A DNA stretch of 64,000 bases, from contig JAJDZZ010000039.1 of the NCBI GenBank assembly GCA_022824405.1, forward strand, positions 1 through 64,000, in the 5' to 3' direction. Of the stretch, positions 15,816-25,779 are shown piece by piece (the stretch's first letter is position 1; every line of letters begins with the position of its first letter). The stretch comes from Opitutales bacterium (GTDB lineage Bacteria; Verrucomicrobiota; Verrucomicrobiia; Opitutales; UBA2995). The notes beneath the pieces were generated by a model. It worked only from the letters and a program-made list of their open reading frames with translations, searched no databases and was not told the DNA's origin. The position numbers were made by a program, and so were the translations under genes.

Positions 15816-18317
15816 GTGATGATGAATAGAATCATTTTGTGGTTCGCCGTTTGTCTTTCAGGCGCGTTTTGCCAACAGGTATTCGCGCAGGTATCCTTTA
15901 ATCACGATATTCGTCCGATTCTGGCAGACACCTGTTTCCAGTGCCATGGTCCGGATCTGAATGCCCGAAAAGCGGATTTGAGACTCGATATCCGGGAGAT
16001 GGCGATTGCAGACCGGGATGGTTCTTCCGCAATCATACCGGGAAATGCAAAGGACAGTCTCCTCATTTGGATGATAAACGCTGAGGATGAGGAGGATATC
16101 ATGCCTCCGAAAAGGCATCCGCGCGTACTCACGTCCGAGGAGAAGCAGTTATTTGCGGATTGGATCGATGAAGGGGCAGAATATCAGGAACACTGGGCAT
16201 ATTTGCCGCCTGAGAAAAGCCCTTTGCCCGAGGTAAAAGACCTCTCCTGGCCAAAGAACGAAATCGATCATTTCGTTTTGGCCCGATTGGAGAGGGAAGG
16301 GTTGGCGCCGTCGCCTGTGGCCGAAAGGGAGACGTTGATTCGCAGGGTAAGCCTCGATCTCACCGGGCTTCCCCCGAGTCCGGAAGAGGTGGATGCATTT
16401 CTTTTGGATGAATCTCCGGGAGCTTACGAAAAAGTGGTGGACCGACTCTTGGCCTCTTCCCGTTACGGGGAGCGCATGGTCTGGGACTGGCTGGATGCGG
16501 CGCGTTATGCCGACAGCAATGGCTACCAGAATGACCCCGAACGCGGTATGTGGCCCTGGCGTGATTGGGTAATCGGAGCTTTCAACGACAACATGCCTTA
16601 CGATCGGTTTTCCATCGAACAGATCGCGGGCGATTTGTTGCCCGGTGCCACGCGCGAACAAAAATTGGCTACGGCTTTCTTGCGAAATCACATGATAAAT
16701 GGGGAAGGCGGGCGTTTGCCGGAAGAGAACCGGATCGAGTATCTGTTTGATCAGGCCGAGACCGTTGGGACGATTTGGATGGGCGCCACCATGAACTGTG
16801 CCCGTTGCCACGATCACAAATATGATCCCATCACCCAGCGTGAATACTATCGACTCATGGCCTTTTTCAATAAAACCGAGATTACGGGCGAGGGTAGGGA
16901 TCCCCATACCCCACCCGTATTGGATTTTACCACCGAGGCTCACGACTTCAGGCTCCAACAGGTGGAAACGACCTTTGCGGAGATTTCCAAGAACATAGAT
17001 AAATTGGAATTGAGGCTCTTTCCGAGGCCTGAAGGGGAGCCCGCCAGCAAGTCTGAAAAAATTTTGAGCATAGAGAACGGTCGTTGGGCTTCAGTAGTCG
17101 AAAAACCCGCCGTGGAACGCCGTCCCAAAGAGTTTCGCAATATGTTGCGATTTTTTGGCGCCGGCTATCCGCAATACGCCGAGGCAATCGATCGCTGGTG
17201 GGACGCGTATGACGCAAAGCAACGATACTCGCAACGGCGACCCATTGTAATGGTCATGGAGGACACGGTGGAGCGAGATACCTATATCCTGAATCGAGGT
17301 ATCTATAACGACCCAAAAGACGAAAAAGTTCAACCGGGGTACATCGCGATTATGAATGGCGGCGTCAGCGATGCGGGCGACTACAACCGCCTGGACCTGG
17401 CCAATTGGTTATTTTCCGATAACCATCCTTTGACGGCGCGGGTCACCGTGAACCGCTACTGGCAACACTTCTTCGGGCGAGGGCTTTTGCAACAGATCGA
17501 GAACTTTGGAGTGCAATCCCCGCCTCCGGTCTACGAGTCCCTGCTCGATTGGCTTGCGGTGGAGTTTCGCGAAAGCGGATGGGATTTGAAGGCAATCCTC
17601 AAGAAATTCGTCATGAGCGCCACCTATCGGCAGTCCTCAAAATCTTCCCGGGATGCCATGGAGAGGGACCCGGATAATGAATTATTGGCCCGAGGACCCC
17701 GCTTTCGAATGCCGTCCTGGATGATACGGGATCAAGCGCTTTACGTAAGTGGACTTTTGGTTGAAAAAATGGGGGGTCCAGCGGTACAACCATACCAACC
17801 CGATGGCGTTTGGGAGGAGGCCTCCTTCGGAACAGCCCGGTATGTGCAGGATCGTGGAGAGAGTCTCTATCGAAGGAGCTTGTACACCTTTTGGAAACGC
17901 ATCGTCGGACCGACCCATTTATTCGATACGGCTGGCAGGCAGGTTTGTGAGGTTAAGGTTCAACGCACAAACACGCCATTGCATGCTTTGACCACCCTCA
18001 ATGACGTGACCTTCGGTGAGGCCGCTCGCAAAATGGCTGAGCGCATTCTAACTGATTATAAAAACGAGAACAACCCCTTGGGAATTGCTTTCCGATTGGT
18101 CACGTCGCGTTGGCCGAATCAGGCGGAGCAAACGGTTTTGGAATCGGCCCTTTTCAAATATAAGAAACGATTCTCGACCGATCCCGACAAAGCCGCTCGC
18201 GCCGTTGCGGTTGGGGAATCCCCGCGAAACAAATCTCCGGATACAATGGAGTTGGCCGCCTGGTCGACGCTTTGCCTGATGTTGTTGAACCTCGATGAAA
18301 CACTGACCAAAGAATGA
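15816..18317 (+). CDS. PSCyt1-DUF1549-DUF1553 (PSD1 family) cytochrome protein
   Basis: This 833-residue exported protein belongs to the Planctomycetes-type cytochrome family. After a signal peptide comes DIRPILADTCFQCHGPD with a haem-binding C40-x-x-C43-H44 (PSCyt1). The DUF1549 part (PSCyt2) has VDRLLASSRYGERMVWDWLDAARYADSNGYQND and a second CARCHDHKYDPI motif near residue 328. The DUF1553 part (PSD1) has NHPLTARVTVNRYWQHFFGRGL and TYRQSSKSS. Known members occur nearly always next to DUF1501 genes, as here, where the next gene overlaps by 4 bases. Their enzymatic activity is not established. An oxidative or structural role in glycan breakdown has been suggested because they accompany sulfatases. 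Confidence 0.93.
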   Translation: MMMNRIILWFAVCLSGAFCQQVFAQVSFNHDIRPILADTCFQCHGPDLNARKADLRLDIREMAIADRDGSSAIIPGNAKDSLLIWMINAEDEEDIMPPKRHPRVLTSEEKQLFADWIDEGAEYQEHWAYLPPEKSPLPEVKDLSWPKNEIDHFVLARLEREGLAPSPVAERETLIRRVSLDLTGLPPSPEEVDAFLLDESPGAYEKVVDRLLASSRYGERMVWDWLDAARYADSNGYQNDPERGMWPWRDWVIGAFNDNMPYDRFSIEQIAGDLLPGATREQKLATAFLRNHMINGEGGRLPEENRIEYLFDQAETVGTIWMGATMNCARCHDHKYDPITQREYYRLMAFFNKTEITGEGRDPHTPPVLDFTTEAHDFRLQQVETTFAEISKNIDKLELRLFPRPEGEPASKSEKILSIENGRWASVVEKPAVERRPKEFRNMLRFFGAGYPQYAEAIDRWWDAYDAKQRYSQRRPIVMVMEDTVERDTYILNRGIYNDPKDEKVQPGYIAIMNGGVSDAGDYNRLDLANWLFSDNHPLTARVTVNRYWQHFFGRGLLQQIENFGVQSPPPVYESLLDWLAVEFRESGWDLKAILKKFVMSATYRQSSKSSRDAMERDPDNELLARGPRFRMPSWMIRDQALYVSGLLVEKMGGPAVQPYQPDGVWEEASFGTARYVQDRGESLYRRSLYTFWKRIVGPTHLFDTAGRQVCEVKVQRTNTPLHALTTLNDVTFGEAARKMAERILTDYKNENNPLGIAFRLVTSRWPNQAEQTVLESALFKYKKRFSTDPDKAARAVAVGESPRNKSPDTMELAAWSTLCLMLLNLDETLTKE

Positions 18318-19765
18318 ATCCTTTAAACGAAGCCAAACGCCAATTCACCCGCCGCGAATTCTTTGGAAAAGCGGCCATGGGAGTAGGGGGCGTCGCTCTC
18401 GCCAGTCTGTTGGAACCGAAATTGTTTGGTTCTGCCATCAATGCTCCGGCAATTTCAGGCCTGCCGCATTTCGCGCCAAAGGCCAAACGGGTCATTTACC
18501 TCTTACAGAATGGCGCTCCCAGTCACGTGGACTTGTTTGATTACAAACCAAAATTGAAAGAGATGCAGGGCGAGCCGGTTCCGCTTTCGATTCTCGGTGA
18601 CAAGCGGTTCAGTTCCATGACCAATACCAAGGAGAAGTTGCTTTTGCCGAATATCACCGAATTCAAGCAATACGGGCGGAACGGGATGTGGATGGGGAGC
18701 TATCTTCCGAAGTTGGCCGAACTCGCCGACGAGTTGTGTTTCATTCGCTCCATGTATACCACCCAGGTAAATCATGCCCCGGCCATTCAGTTCTTTTTGA
18801 GCGGTTCGGAAATTCCCGGACGGCCGACCATCGGTTCCTGGTTGAGTTACGGAATCGGCGCTGAATCTGAAGATTTGCCCGCCTTCGTGGCAATGACTTC
18901 CCGGGATAAGGAAGCCTCCTGCGGGCAAATGTTCTACGACTTCTATTGGGGAAGTGGATTTCTGCCGTCGAAATACCAGGGAGTTAAATTCAGGGGAAGC
19001 GGAGACCCGGTATTGTACCTGCAAAATCCCGAGGGCACGGACCGTGAGCTTCGGCGGGATATGTTGGATGATTTGGCACAACTGAATGAAATCAAGTTGA
19101 GGGAGTACGGAGATCCCGAGATTTCCACCCGCATTGCGCAATACGAAATGGCCTACCAGATGCAGGTCAGTGTCCCGGAGCTAACGGATTTCTCCGATGA
19201 GTCGCCGGAGACCCTGGAGATGTATGGACCCGACGTGCACAGACAAGGCACTTACGCATATAACTGTCTCATGGCTCGACGACTTGCCGAACGCGGCACT
19301 CGCTACATTCAGTTGATGCATGCCGGCTGGGATCAGCATAGCAATCTGACCTCCCAGCTTCAAATCCAGTGTAGAGACACCGATGCACCGAGCGCCGCTC
19401 TGATCAAGGACCTGAAGCAAAGGGGACTGTTGGACGATACCCTCGTTATTTGGGGCGGTGAATTCGGGCGCACCCCCTTCCTGCAAGGCGAGTTCGATGA
19501 CGTGCCTCGCTGGGGTCGTGACCATCATCCCTATGGTTTCACCATCTGTTTGGCGGGTGGGGGAGTTAAGCCGGGTTTTGTTTATGGAGCTACCGATGAA
19601 ATAGGGTTTAACGTAGCGCAGAACCCGGTCCACGTGCACGATTTCCAGGCAACGCTATTACACCTGCTCGGCATCGATCACGAGAAATACACCTATAAAT
19701 TCCAGGGCCGCAACTATCGCCTGACCGACGTGCACGGCCACGTGGTGAAGGACATTATTGCCTGA
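18314..19765 (+). CDS. Tat-exported DUF1501 protein
   Basis: The 483-residue protein carries a twin-arginine signal (TRREFFGKAAMGVGGVALASLL) and a DUF1501 domain of the alkaline-phosphatase/sulfatase superfamily fold. Visible blocks are RVIYLLQNGAPSHVDLFDYKP near residue 57, NHAPAIQFFLSG near 154, WDQHSNL near 340, and DDTLVIWGGEFGRTPF with GRDHHPYGFTICLAGGG near 375-415. These provide the histidines and aspartates expected for metal binding. The C-terminus ends YRLTDVHGHVVKDIIA, as is usual. It overlaps the PSD1-family gene by 4 bases, which makes a two-gene unit. Function is unknown; the superfamily suggests a hydrolase of phosphate or sulfate esters. Confidence 0.93.
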   Translation: MNPLNEAKRQFTRREFFGKAAMGVGGVALASLLEPKLFGSAINAPAISGLPHFAPKAKRVIYLLQNGAPSHVDLFDYKPKLKEMQGEPVPLSILGDKRFSSMTNTKEKLLLPNITEFKQYGRNGMWMGSYLPKLAELADELCFIRSMYTTQVNHAPAIQFFLSGSEIPGRPTIGSWLSYGIGAESEDLPAFVAMTSRDKEASCGQMFYDFYWGSGFLPSKYQGVKFRGSGDPVLYLQNPEGTDRELRRDMLDDLAQLNEIKLREYGDPEISTRIAQYEMAYQMQVSVPELTDFSDESPETLEMYGPDVHRQGTYAYNCLMARRLAERGTRYIQLMHAGWDQHSNLTSQLQIQCRDTDAPSAALIKDLKQRGLLDDTLVIWGGEFGRTPFLQGEFDDVPRWGRDHHPYGFTICLAGGGVKPGFVYGATDEIGFNVAQNPVHVHDFQATLLHLLGIDHEKYTYKFQGRNYRLTDVHGHVVKDIIA

Positions 19766-19829
19766 TGGGAAGTTTTACTTGGTCCGGCATAATATGTGTT
19801 TGCGGAGCGAGTGGGTCTCGCCATCGAGA

Positions 19830-21935
19830 ATGAAGCTTTATATGAAATCTATTCTACCCTTTCTGCTCGTAGCGGTCTCGCTTATGAATACATCTCATTT
19901 CGCTCTCGCAAATGAATCGACCGAAGACCCATTTCTGTGGTTGGAGGAAATCGATTCCGATCGATCGATGGAATGGGTCAACCGCCAAAACGCGGTCACT
20001 CGAAAACGAATCGCGGAAGACCCGCTTTTCGAAGGCCTGTATCGAAAAAATCTGGAGATACTCGATTCCGACGAACGGATTGCGTATCCGAATATCAAGA
20101 ATGATCTCGTCTACAATTTCTGGAGAGATAAAACGAATAAACGCGGACTGCTCCGCAGAACCGCCAAAGCCTCCTACCTGAAGGGAGAAGCTGTTTGGGA
20201 AACGGTATTGGATCTCGACAAGCTCTCCCGCGATGAGGAGGTCAAATGGGTTTACAAGGGAGCGAGTTGGCTGCGACCTGATTACAAACGGGCGCTTCTT
20301 CGCCTTTCTCCGGGAGGAGGCGACGCGGTCGTTATCCGCGAGTTCGACCTGGAGGAGCTATCCTTTGTCAAAGATGGGTTCAATCTCCCCAAGGCTAAGA
20401 CCCACGTTTCCTGGATCGATGGAGATCACCTTTACGTGGGCACCGATTTCGGAGACAACTCGATGACGGATTCCGGTTATCCTCGCGTCATTAAAAAATG
20501 GCGACGCGGCACTTCAATCGAAGAAGCGGAGCCAATATTCGAAGGCGAAAAAACAGATGTTTCCTCTTCGGTAAGCTTGGCCCATCGTCCCGAAGGAATC
20601 TATCATTTTTTCGTACATTCGCATACTTTCTACACCTGGACGCAATACTACCTCGACGGAGAGAAATTGATAGAACTCGATCTCCCTGACGACGGCGACA
20701 CCCAAGGTCCCTTCAAAGGCGAGCTCATCATAGAGCTAAAGTCTGATTGGGTCGTCGAAGATGAAACCTATCCACAAGGAGCAATCGTTAGCGTGCGCTT
20801 TGAAAGCCTGATAAAAGGAGAGCATAAAATAAAACTCCTGGTTTCTCCCGACCCACGAGCGAGCACTGCCTCGATACGCATCACCCAAAACCAGGTTCTG
20901 ATCAATCGATTGGAGAACATTACCAACGTTCTCTACCGCTATGACCTCGTCGATGGCGAATGGCGAAGTCGAAAAATCAATACGCCAACCCTCGGAACCT
21001 TCGCTCTCAACAACACTCAGCCGGATAGCGATTCCTTTTTCTTGAACTACGAAGGATTCTTCACGCCGGATACCTTATTCTTCAGCGACGATGGTTCTTC
21101 CCTGTCGGAGATCCAATCGCTTCCGAGCTTTTTCGATAGCAGCCTCTATATGGCTGAGCAATACGAAGCGGTTTCGAAAGACGGCGAAAAGATTCCCTAT
21201 TTCATTCTTCACAGAAAGAGCATGCAGCTCGACGGGAACAACCCGACATTGATATTTGGCTACGGAGGATTCGAAATTTCCCTCAAGCCGAAATATCAAC
21301 CGGACATCGCCGTTTCCTGGCTCGATAAAGGCGGCGTATACGTGGTCGGGAACATTCGAGGAGGAGGCGAGTTTGGCCCACGTTGGCACCAAGCTGCCCT
21401 GAAGGAGAATCGTCAGCGAGCCTATGATGATTTCATCGCGATCGCAGAGAATCTAATCGAGAGAAACATAACGTCCCCCAACCGCTTGGGAATTAGCGGG
21501 GGCAGCAACGGCGGGCTTCTCGTGGGAGCGGTCTATACGCAGAGACCCGATCTATTCAACGCTGTCGTCTGCGTGGTGCCCCTCTTGGACATGAAGCGTT
21601 ACAACAAGCTCCTTGCGGGAGCAAGCTGGATGGGAGAATACGGCAATCCGGATATTCCGGAGGAATGGGCCTTTATCTCGAGGTACTCCCCCTATCAAAA
21701 TCTCAACGCTGAATCCAGGTATCCTGAGGTCTTCTTCTATACGTCCACGCGCGATGATCGCGTTCACCCCGGTCACGCGCGTAAGATGATGGCCCGCATG
21801 AAAGCTCTCGGACATCCCGCTCTCTATTTCGAAAATATCGAAGGAGGCCATGCCGGCGCATCGACGAACGACCAGGCCGCCTACCGTCTCGCGCTCACCT
21901 ACGCTTACCTCCTTCAGAAGCTCGTTGTTCGCTAA
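19830..21935 (+). CDS. Prolyl oligopeptidase family (S9A) serine peptidase
   Basis: From the ATG at 19830 the product has 701 residues. Prolyl oligopeptidases cut small proline-containing peptides after proline. The signal peptide (SILPFLLVAVSLMNTSHFALA) makes it periplasmic. DPFLWLEEIDSDRSMEWV is the family N-terminus, followed by a beta-propeller, then the hydrolase part with PTLIFGYGGFEISLKP, the nucleophile GISGGSNGGLL (serine about residue 559), the DDRVHPGHARKM aspartate region, and GGHAGAS (histidine about 674). The open frame reaches back to 19758 inside the DUF1501 gene, but the signal peptide points to 19830 or 19842. Base use (many GA-rich codons) differs somewhat from the operon before it. 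It converges with the hydroxyproline operon. Confidence 0.9.
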   Translation: MKLYMKSILPFLLVAVSLMNTSHFALANESTEDPFLWLEEIDSDRSMEWVNRQNAVTRKRIAEDPLFEGLYRKNLEILDSDERIAYPNIKNDLVYNFWRDKTNKRGLLRRTAKASYLKGEAVWETVLDLDKLSRDEEVKWVYKGASWLRPDYKRALLRLSPGGGDAVVIREFDLEELSFVKDGFNLPKAKTHVSWIDGDHLYVGTDFGDNSMTDSGYPRVIKKWRRGTSIEEAEPIFEGEKTDVSSSVSLAHRPEGIYHFFVHSHTFYTWTQYYLDGEKLIELDLPDDGDTQGPFKGELIIELKSDWVVEDETYPQGAIVSVRFESLIKGEHKIKLLVSPDPRASTASIRITQNQVLINRLENITNVLYRYDLVDGEWRSRKINTPTLGTFALNNTQPDSDSFFLNYEGFFTPDTLFFSDDGSSLSEIQSLPSFFDSSLYMAEQYEAVSKDGEKIPYFILHRKSMQLDGNNPTLIFGYGGFEISLKPKYQPDIAVSWLDKGGVYVVGNIRGGGEFGPRWHQAALKENRQRAYDDFIAIAENLIERNITSPNRLGISGGSNGGLLVGAVYTQRPDLFNAVVCVVPLLDMKRYNKLLAGASWMGEYGNPDIPEEWAFISRYSPYQNLNAESRYPEVFFYTSTRDDRVHPGHARKMMARMKALGHPALYFENIEGGHAGASTNDQAAYRLALTYAYLLQKLVVR

Positions 21936-22031
21936 TCCAATCGATGCCGCGCTGGATGATGGAGTAAACTCGCTTGGCATAGGGCTGAGAGGAGAGGGCG
22001 TTCCGGGTATGGAGTCGTATTGGGAACGACG

Positions 22032-23801
22032 CTACTCGGTTATCCCCAGGCGGGCACGAACGGTCTCCGGGAGAAATTTGACGGGAATGGAACCTTCGTC
22101 GAGTACGGCTTCGTGGTAGGAGCCGAGATTGAAGTCGTCGCCCATTTCCCGTTGGATTTCTTGCCTGAGGCGATAGTGGGCCATGCGGCCGACGAAATAG
22201 GTGCTGAGTTGGGCCGTGCTTTGTTTGGAGCGGATGACCTTGAGTCGAGCTTCGCTTTCGGATTGGAAAGCGCCTTCGACCATGAGGGCGATCGCTTCCT
22301 CGTCCGTCATTTTTCCGGCGTGCATCTTGTAGTCAAGGATGGCGTTGACCACGGCGCGCAGGTAGAACTTGAGCTGCATGAGCCTCAGCTTGAGATCTTG
22401 GTCGCCGTAGCCTTCGTCGAGCATCATTTGCTCAGTGTAGACCGCCCAGCCTTCGATATAGACTCCGGAGCCGATAACTTGTCGGATGAGCGAGGGGTGG
22501 CGGTTGGCATAGGCGAGTTGCACGTAGTGGCCTGGGTAGGCCTCGTGAATGGTAAGGATCTGCAGCATGTGGGCGTTGTATTCCTCCAAGAAGCTTTGAA
22601 CGCGTTGGGCGCTCCAGGATGAGGGAGGTGGGCTGACGGCGTAATAGGTAGAGGCTTTGGGATCGAAAGGGGGAGCGGAATCGAGATAGGCTATGGAGTT
22701 GCCTCGGCGGAATTCCGGCATTTCGACGATTTGGCAGGTATCCGGCTCGGGCAGTGTGAGGATTCCGCGTCTTGTGATGAATTCTTTGATTCGATCTACG
22801 GTGGCTTTGGTGTCGGCGAGGAGGCTTTCCGGTTTCCCGTGCTCTTTGCCGATGGCGGCGATGACGCGGGCGGTTGTTTCACGTTGGCCATCCGTATCGT
22901 CGGGAGGCAGGGTTTCGCCAGGATAGAATCGGCTCCAGAGCTGACGGGAGATCACGTACATATCGCGTTTTACGCGCTCGTATTCGTCTTCAGCATACGA
23001 GAGAACCTGCTCGGCGCTCATGCCTGCATCGAGGACGAACTCCAGTTTGCGTGAAAATTTCTCCTTTCCGATTCGCCAATCATCTGTCGCTTGTTCCATG
23101 AGTTCTCCTTCGAGGAAGGATTGGTAATCCTTGAGGGATTCGATGATGGGAGCGGCAGCGGCTTTAAGCGCCTCGGTTTGTTGGCTTTGGCCGGCCAGTT
23201 CGTAGATGCCGTTTTCGTAGAAGGATATCGCTCCTTTGTTTTGCAGGATGGCGGTTTCGAGGATGGGTTTCGGCGGATGGGTCAAGGTTTGCTTGGCGAT
23301 CTCGACGATTTTGGGGATGAACGCCATGCGAGCGATGCTGTTGGCGATGTTGGTTTCTTGGGGTAGAGTGGATTTTGCGAGAAGGTTGTATACGCTGCCA
23401 GTGATGCAGGAGCCGTAGGCGCGCGGGTCTTCTTCAAAGGGCTTGAAGTTCTCGGCGAGCCAGAGATCGCGTTTCAAATCCTGCTCGAGAATTGCGTAAT
23501 CGATTTGAGAGCCGCGGGAGAGCTGATCGAATTTGATCTCTTGAGGCAGCGCTTGCAGGGTCTTTCGGTTCTGGGCGATCCGGGCGTCACGTCCTTCCGG
23601 TGAAACGTCGTCCAGAAGGTGGTCGTAGCGATGGTCTCCGAGATAGGTGGCATAGACGGGGCTGAGACGAAGGGTTTCCTCCAAATGCTGACGAAAGAAG
23701 GCGTCCAGCTTGGCGTCTTCGGATCCTGCGGTTTGAGCGGAAAGGGAGGCGCTTGCGAGGGTCATGATGAAGAGAGGTAAGAGACGACGGGCTGGTTTCA
23801 T
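22032..23801 (-). CDS. Exported DUF885 family protein (putative metallopeptidase-like)
   Basis: The 589-residue protein has a signal peptide (LLPLFIMTLASASLSAQ) when started at the ATG at 23801; an ATG at 23846 would add 15 polar residues. DUF885 features are clear: LRLSPVYATYLGDHRYD near residue 45, SRGSQIDYAILEQDL, and HEAYPGHYVQLAY near residue 440, the HE-xx-PGH pattern of the family, followed by EGWAVYTEQMML where the glutamate could be the third zinc ligand. The pattern looks like an HExxH-type zinc site, and some relatives are described as peptidases. It is the last gene of the hydroxyproline operon, 59 bases after the deaminase, so a role in releasing or processing proline-rich peptides is plausible but unproven. 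Confidence 0.85.
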   Translation of the reverse strand: MKPARRLLPLFIMTLASASLSAQTAGSEDAKLDAFFRQHLEETLRLSPVYATYLGDHRYDHLLDDVSPEGRDARIAQNRKTLQALPQEIKFDQLSRGSQIDYAILEQDLKRDLWLAENFKPFEEDPRAYGSCITGSVYNLLAKSTLPQETNIANSIARMAFIPKIVEIAKQTLTHPPKPILETAILQNKGAISFYENGIYELAGQSQQTEALKAAAAPIIESLKDYQSFLEGELMEQATDDWRIGKEKFSRKLEFVLDAGMSAEQVLSYAEDEYERVKRDMYVISRQLWSRFYPGETLPPDDTDGQRETTARVIAAIGKEHGKPESLLADTKATVDRIKEFITRRGILTLPEPDTCQIVEMPEFRRGNSIAYLDSAPPFDPKASTYYAVSPPPSSWSAQRVQSFLEEYNAHMLQILTIHEAYPGHYVQLAYANRHPSLIRQVIGSGVYIEGWAVYTEQMMLDEGYGDQDLKLRLMQLKFYLRAVVNAILDYKMHAGKMTDEEAIALMVEGAFQSESEARLKVIRSKQSTAQLSTYFVGRMAHYRLRQEIQREMGDDFNLGSYHEAVLDEGSIPVKFLPETVRARLGITE

Positions 23802-23860
23802 GGGATCAAGTCCTCCTTTGGGAGTTTCCATTCGAAGGGAGGCCATGATTTAGGGCGCGT

Positions 23861-24775
23861 CTAAAGGTTGAGAATGGCGAGTGGATCGGCGCTCAATGCG
23901 TTTTCGATAATGGCGTCGGTTTGGGCGAGTTCCGATCCTTCAAGTGGAAGGCGAGGAGGACGCACGCGATCATTTCCCATTCCAGGGCAGGCAAGGGTTT
24001 GCAATCGTTTCAAGAGCTGGACGAATTTCACGACGGTGTCCATTCGCAGGAGCGGAAGCAACGGGAGATAGAGCTCCATCGCTTCCGCGACGCGGCCGCT
24101 CCTACCCAGTTCCCAAAGACGAACCATGTGGCGGGGGAGCTGCCCTCCTACGCCAGAGATCCAAAAGGACGCTCCCATGGCGGCGCCTTCCAGGGCGCAG
24201 TCGTCTACGCCGACGCCGAGGGCGAGGCGATCGCCGATCAATTCGCGGATGGCGGCGATGCGGCGTGGATCGGTGGACGATTCCTTGACCGATTCGAGGT
24301 TTTCGTGCTCAGCGGCGAGTTCGGCGATTTGTTCGGGGACAAAATCGGTTTTGTAAGCAATTGGGTTGTTGTAGAGAATGCACGGCAAGTCGGTGGCGGA
24401 AATGACGGCGGCGACGTGCGCTTTCATTTCTCGCCAGTCTCCAGGATACTGATACGGAGGGAGAACCATGAGGCCGGAACAGCCGTTGTCTTGGGCCGCT
24501 TTGGCGAGATCAACACATTGGCGCGTCGACAGAGCGGCGATGCCGGGGATGACAGGCGCGTCGGAGACGGCGGCGACGTAGGTCTTTTGCAATGACACCT
24601 TTTCGGAAAAAGATAGGGTAGCTCCCTCGCCCAGCGAGCCATGCGGCACGAGAGCAGAACAACCGTTTTCAACCAGCCATTGCGCATGGCGGGCCATGAG
24701 GCCATGATCGATGCTCAGGTCTACATTGAATTGAGTGAGGGTTGCGGGCATGACGCCCTTCCATTCCATGCTCAT
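23861..24775 (-). CDS. DapA-family lyase, probable pyrroline-4-hydroxy-2-carboxylate deaminase
   Basis: This 304-residue TIM-barrel protein belongs to the dihydrodipicolinate synthase/N-acetylneuraminate lyase family. The Schiff-base lysine is K164 in LESVKESSTDPRR, the tyrosine is Y135 in CILYNNPIAYKTD, and the loop GSLGEGATLS near residues 47-55 is the family's GT/SGE segment. In bacterial trans-4-hydroxyproline catabolism a DapA-family enzyme (LhpC) converts pyrroline-4-hydroxy-2-carboxylate to 2-oxoglutarate semialdehyde and ammonia. The gene overlaps the epimerase gene by 4 bases, and the dehydrogenase gene lies before that, which is the same gene set. A sialic-acid lyase role is less likely because of that context, although a sialidase gene exists 31 kb away. 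Confidence 0.82.
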   Translation of the reverse strand: MSMEWKGVMPATLTQFNVDLSIDHGLMARHAQWLVENGCSALVPHGSLGEGATLSFSEKVSLQKTYVAAVSDAPVIPGIAALSTRQCVDLAKAAQDNGCSGLMVLPPYQYPGDWREMKAHVAAVISATDLPCILYNNPIAYKTDFVPEQIAELAAEHENLESVKESSTDPRRIAAIRELIGDRLALGVGVDDCALEGAAMGASFWISGVGGQLPRHMVRLWELGRSGRVAEAMELYLPLLPLLRMDTVVKFVQLLKRLQTLACPGMGNDRVRPPRLPLEGSELAQTDAIIENALSADPLAILNL

Positions 24776-25779
24776 TGGGGTTGCTGCGAAATCGCGGTTT
24801 CAGATTTTAGTTCGTTGGCAAATCGCGTGATAGAGCGATCGTCGATTCCATGTTTTAGCGGATCGTCGGGATCAATCGCAAGGACGCATTCTCCGGTTAA
24901 CCAGGCTTTGGCGGTGATGGTAGGAATGACCGCATTTTCGCCATCGGACCGAAAGCGTCCTTCCATTAGCGTATTGATAATGCTCGCTTGTAGGTAGCTT
25001 TGGTTAGGTCTCAATAGACCGGAATCGGCGAGGCATGCGAGACGGGCGGAAAGGCCAGTGCCGCAAGGCGAACGATCATATTCGTCGCCCGGACAGAGGA
25101 CGAAATTCCGACTATCGGCGATTGATTCATTCGCTGGAGCGAAGATTTCGATATGATCGATTGCCGCCCCGTCGTTTCCGGTTATGCTGGCGGTGGAAAG
25201 CGCTTCCCGCGCGTTAATGCAGAAGCGAGTTAATTCTTTGATGTTGGCGTAGTCCACAACGGGACCTTGGCCGTCTACGATGAAGAACCAATTTCCACCC
25301 CAAGCGATATCTCCGACTATGGGGCCAAATTCCGGAACCAGAATCTCGACATCTTTCTCGGTCCTGTAGCTGCGGACGTTTTCGACGGATACGGAGTCGT
25401 CTTCGTTAAGCTTTACGATTACGATTCCCACGGGCGTTTCTATGCGATGGACGCCCGTGTCGATTCTCCCCATATGTTTGAGGGTGATGGCCAATCCAAT
25501 GATTCCGTGCACGCACATATTGAGGTAGCCGGCATTGTTGAAGAAGATCACGCCAGCAGTGCAGTTGGGCAGGGTAGATTCTTGCAGCGCGGCGCCGACT
25601 ATGGCTTCGAATCCGCGGGGCTCGAGAACGGTGGCCCGCCTAAGCCAGTCATGCTGCTTTGACAGAATTTCGCGCCGTTCTGCCATGGAGCCAGACCCGA
25701 GGTCTGGTATGCCGTCGATTATGGCTCGAGTGGGTTCACCGCCGGTGTGCGAATCAATTATTTTAAGCTTCTGGAACAT
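24772..25779 (-). CDS. 4-hydroxyproline 2-epimerase (proline racemase family)
   Basis: From the ATG at 25779 the protein has 335 residues. The family start IIDSHTGGEPTR lies at residues 7-18. The two catalytic cysteines are both present: C89 in YLNMCVHGIIG and C239 in DRSPCGTGLSARLA. A Cys/Cys pair indicates racemase or epimerase activity, whereas trans-3-hydroxyproline dehydratases have Cys/Thr. The operon with a DadA-like dehydrogenase and a DapA-like enzyme points to trans-4-hydroxy-L-proline to cis-4-hydroxy-D-proline. An odd point is Val where most relatives have Gly in the MCGHG motif. The open frame extends to 25818, but the family homology begins at 25779; this start overlaps the end of the dehydrogenase gene by 22 bases. 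Confidence 0.88.
   Translation of the reverse strand: MFQKLKIIDSHTGGEPTRAIIDGIPDLGSGSMAERREILSKQHDWLRRATVLEPRGFEAIVGAALQESTLPNCTAGVIFFNNAGYLNMCVHGIIGLAITLKHMGRIDTGVHRIETPVGIVIVKLNEDDSVSVENVRSYRTEKDVEILVPEFGPIVGDIAWGGNWFFIVDGQGPVVDYANIKELTRFCINAREALSTASITGNDGAAIDHIEIFAPANESIADSRNFVLCPGDEYDRSPCGTGLSARLACLADSGLLRPNQSYLQASIINTLMEGRFRSDGENAVIPTITAKAWLTGECVLAIDPDDPLKHGIDDRSITRFANELKSETAISQQPQ

Noticed and set aside
23861-24775. N-acetylneuraminate lyase as the function of the DapA-family protein
   Set aside because: A sialidase gene in the window made this attractive, but the protein overlaps the hydroxyproline epimerase gene in an operon, which favours the Pyr4H2C deaminase role.
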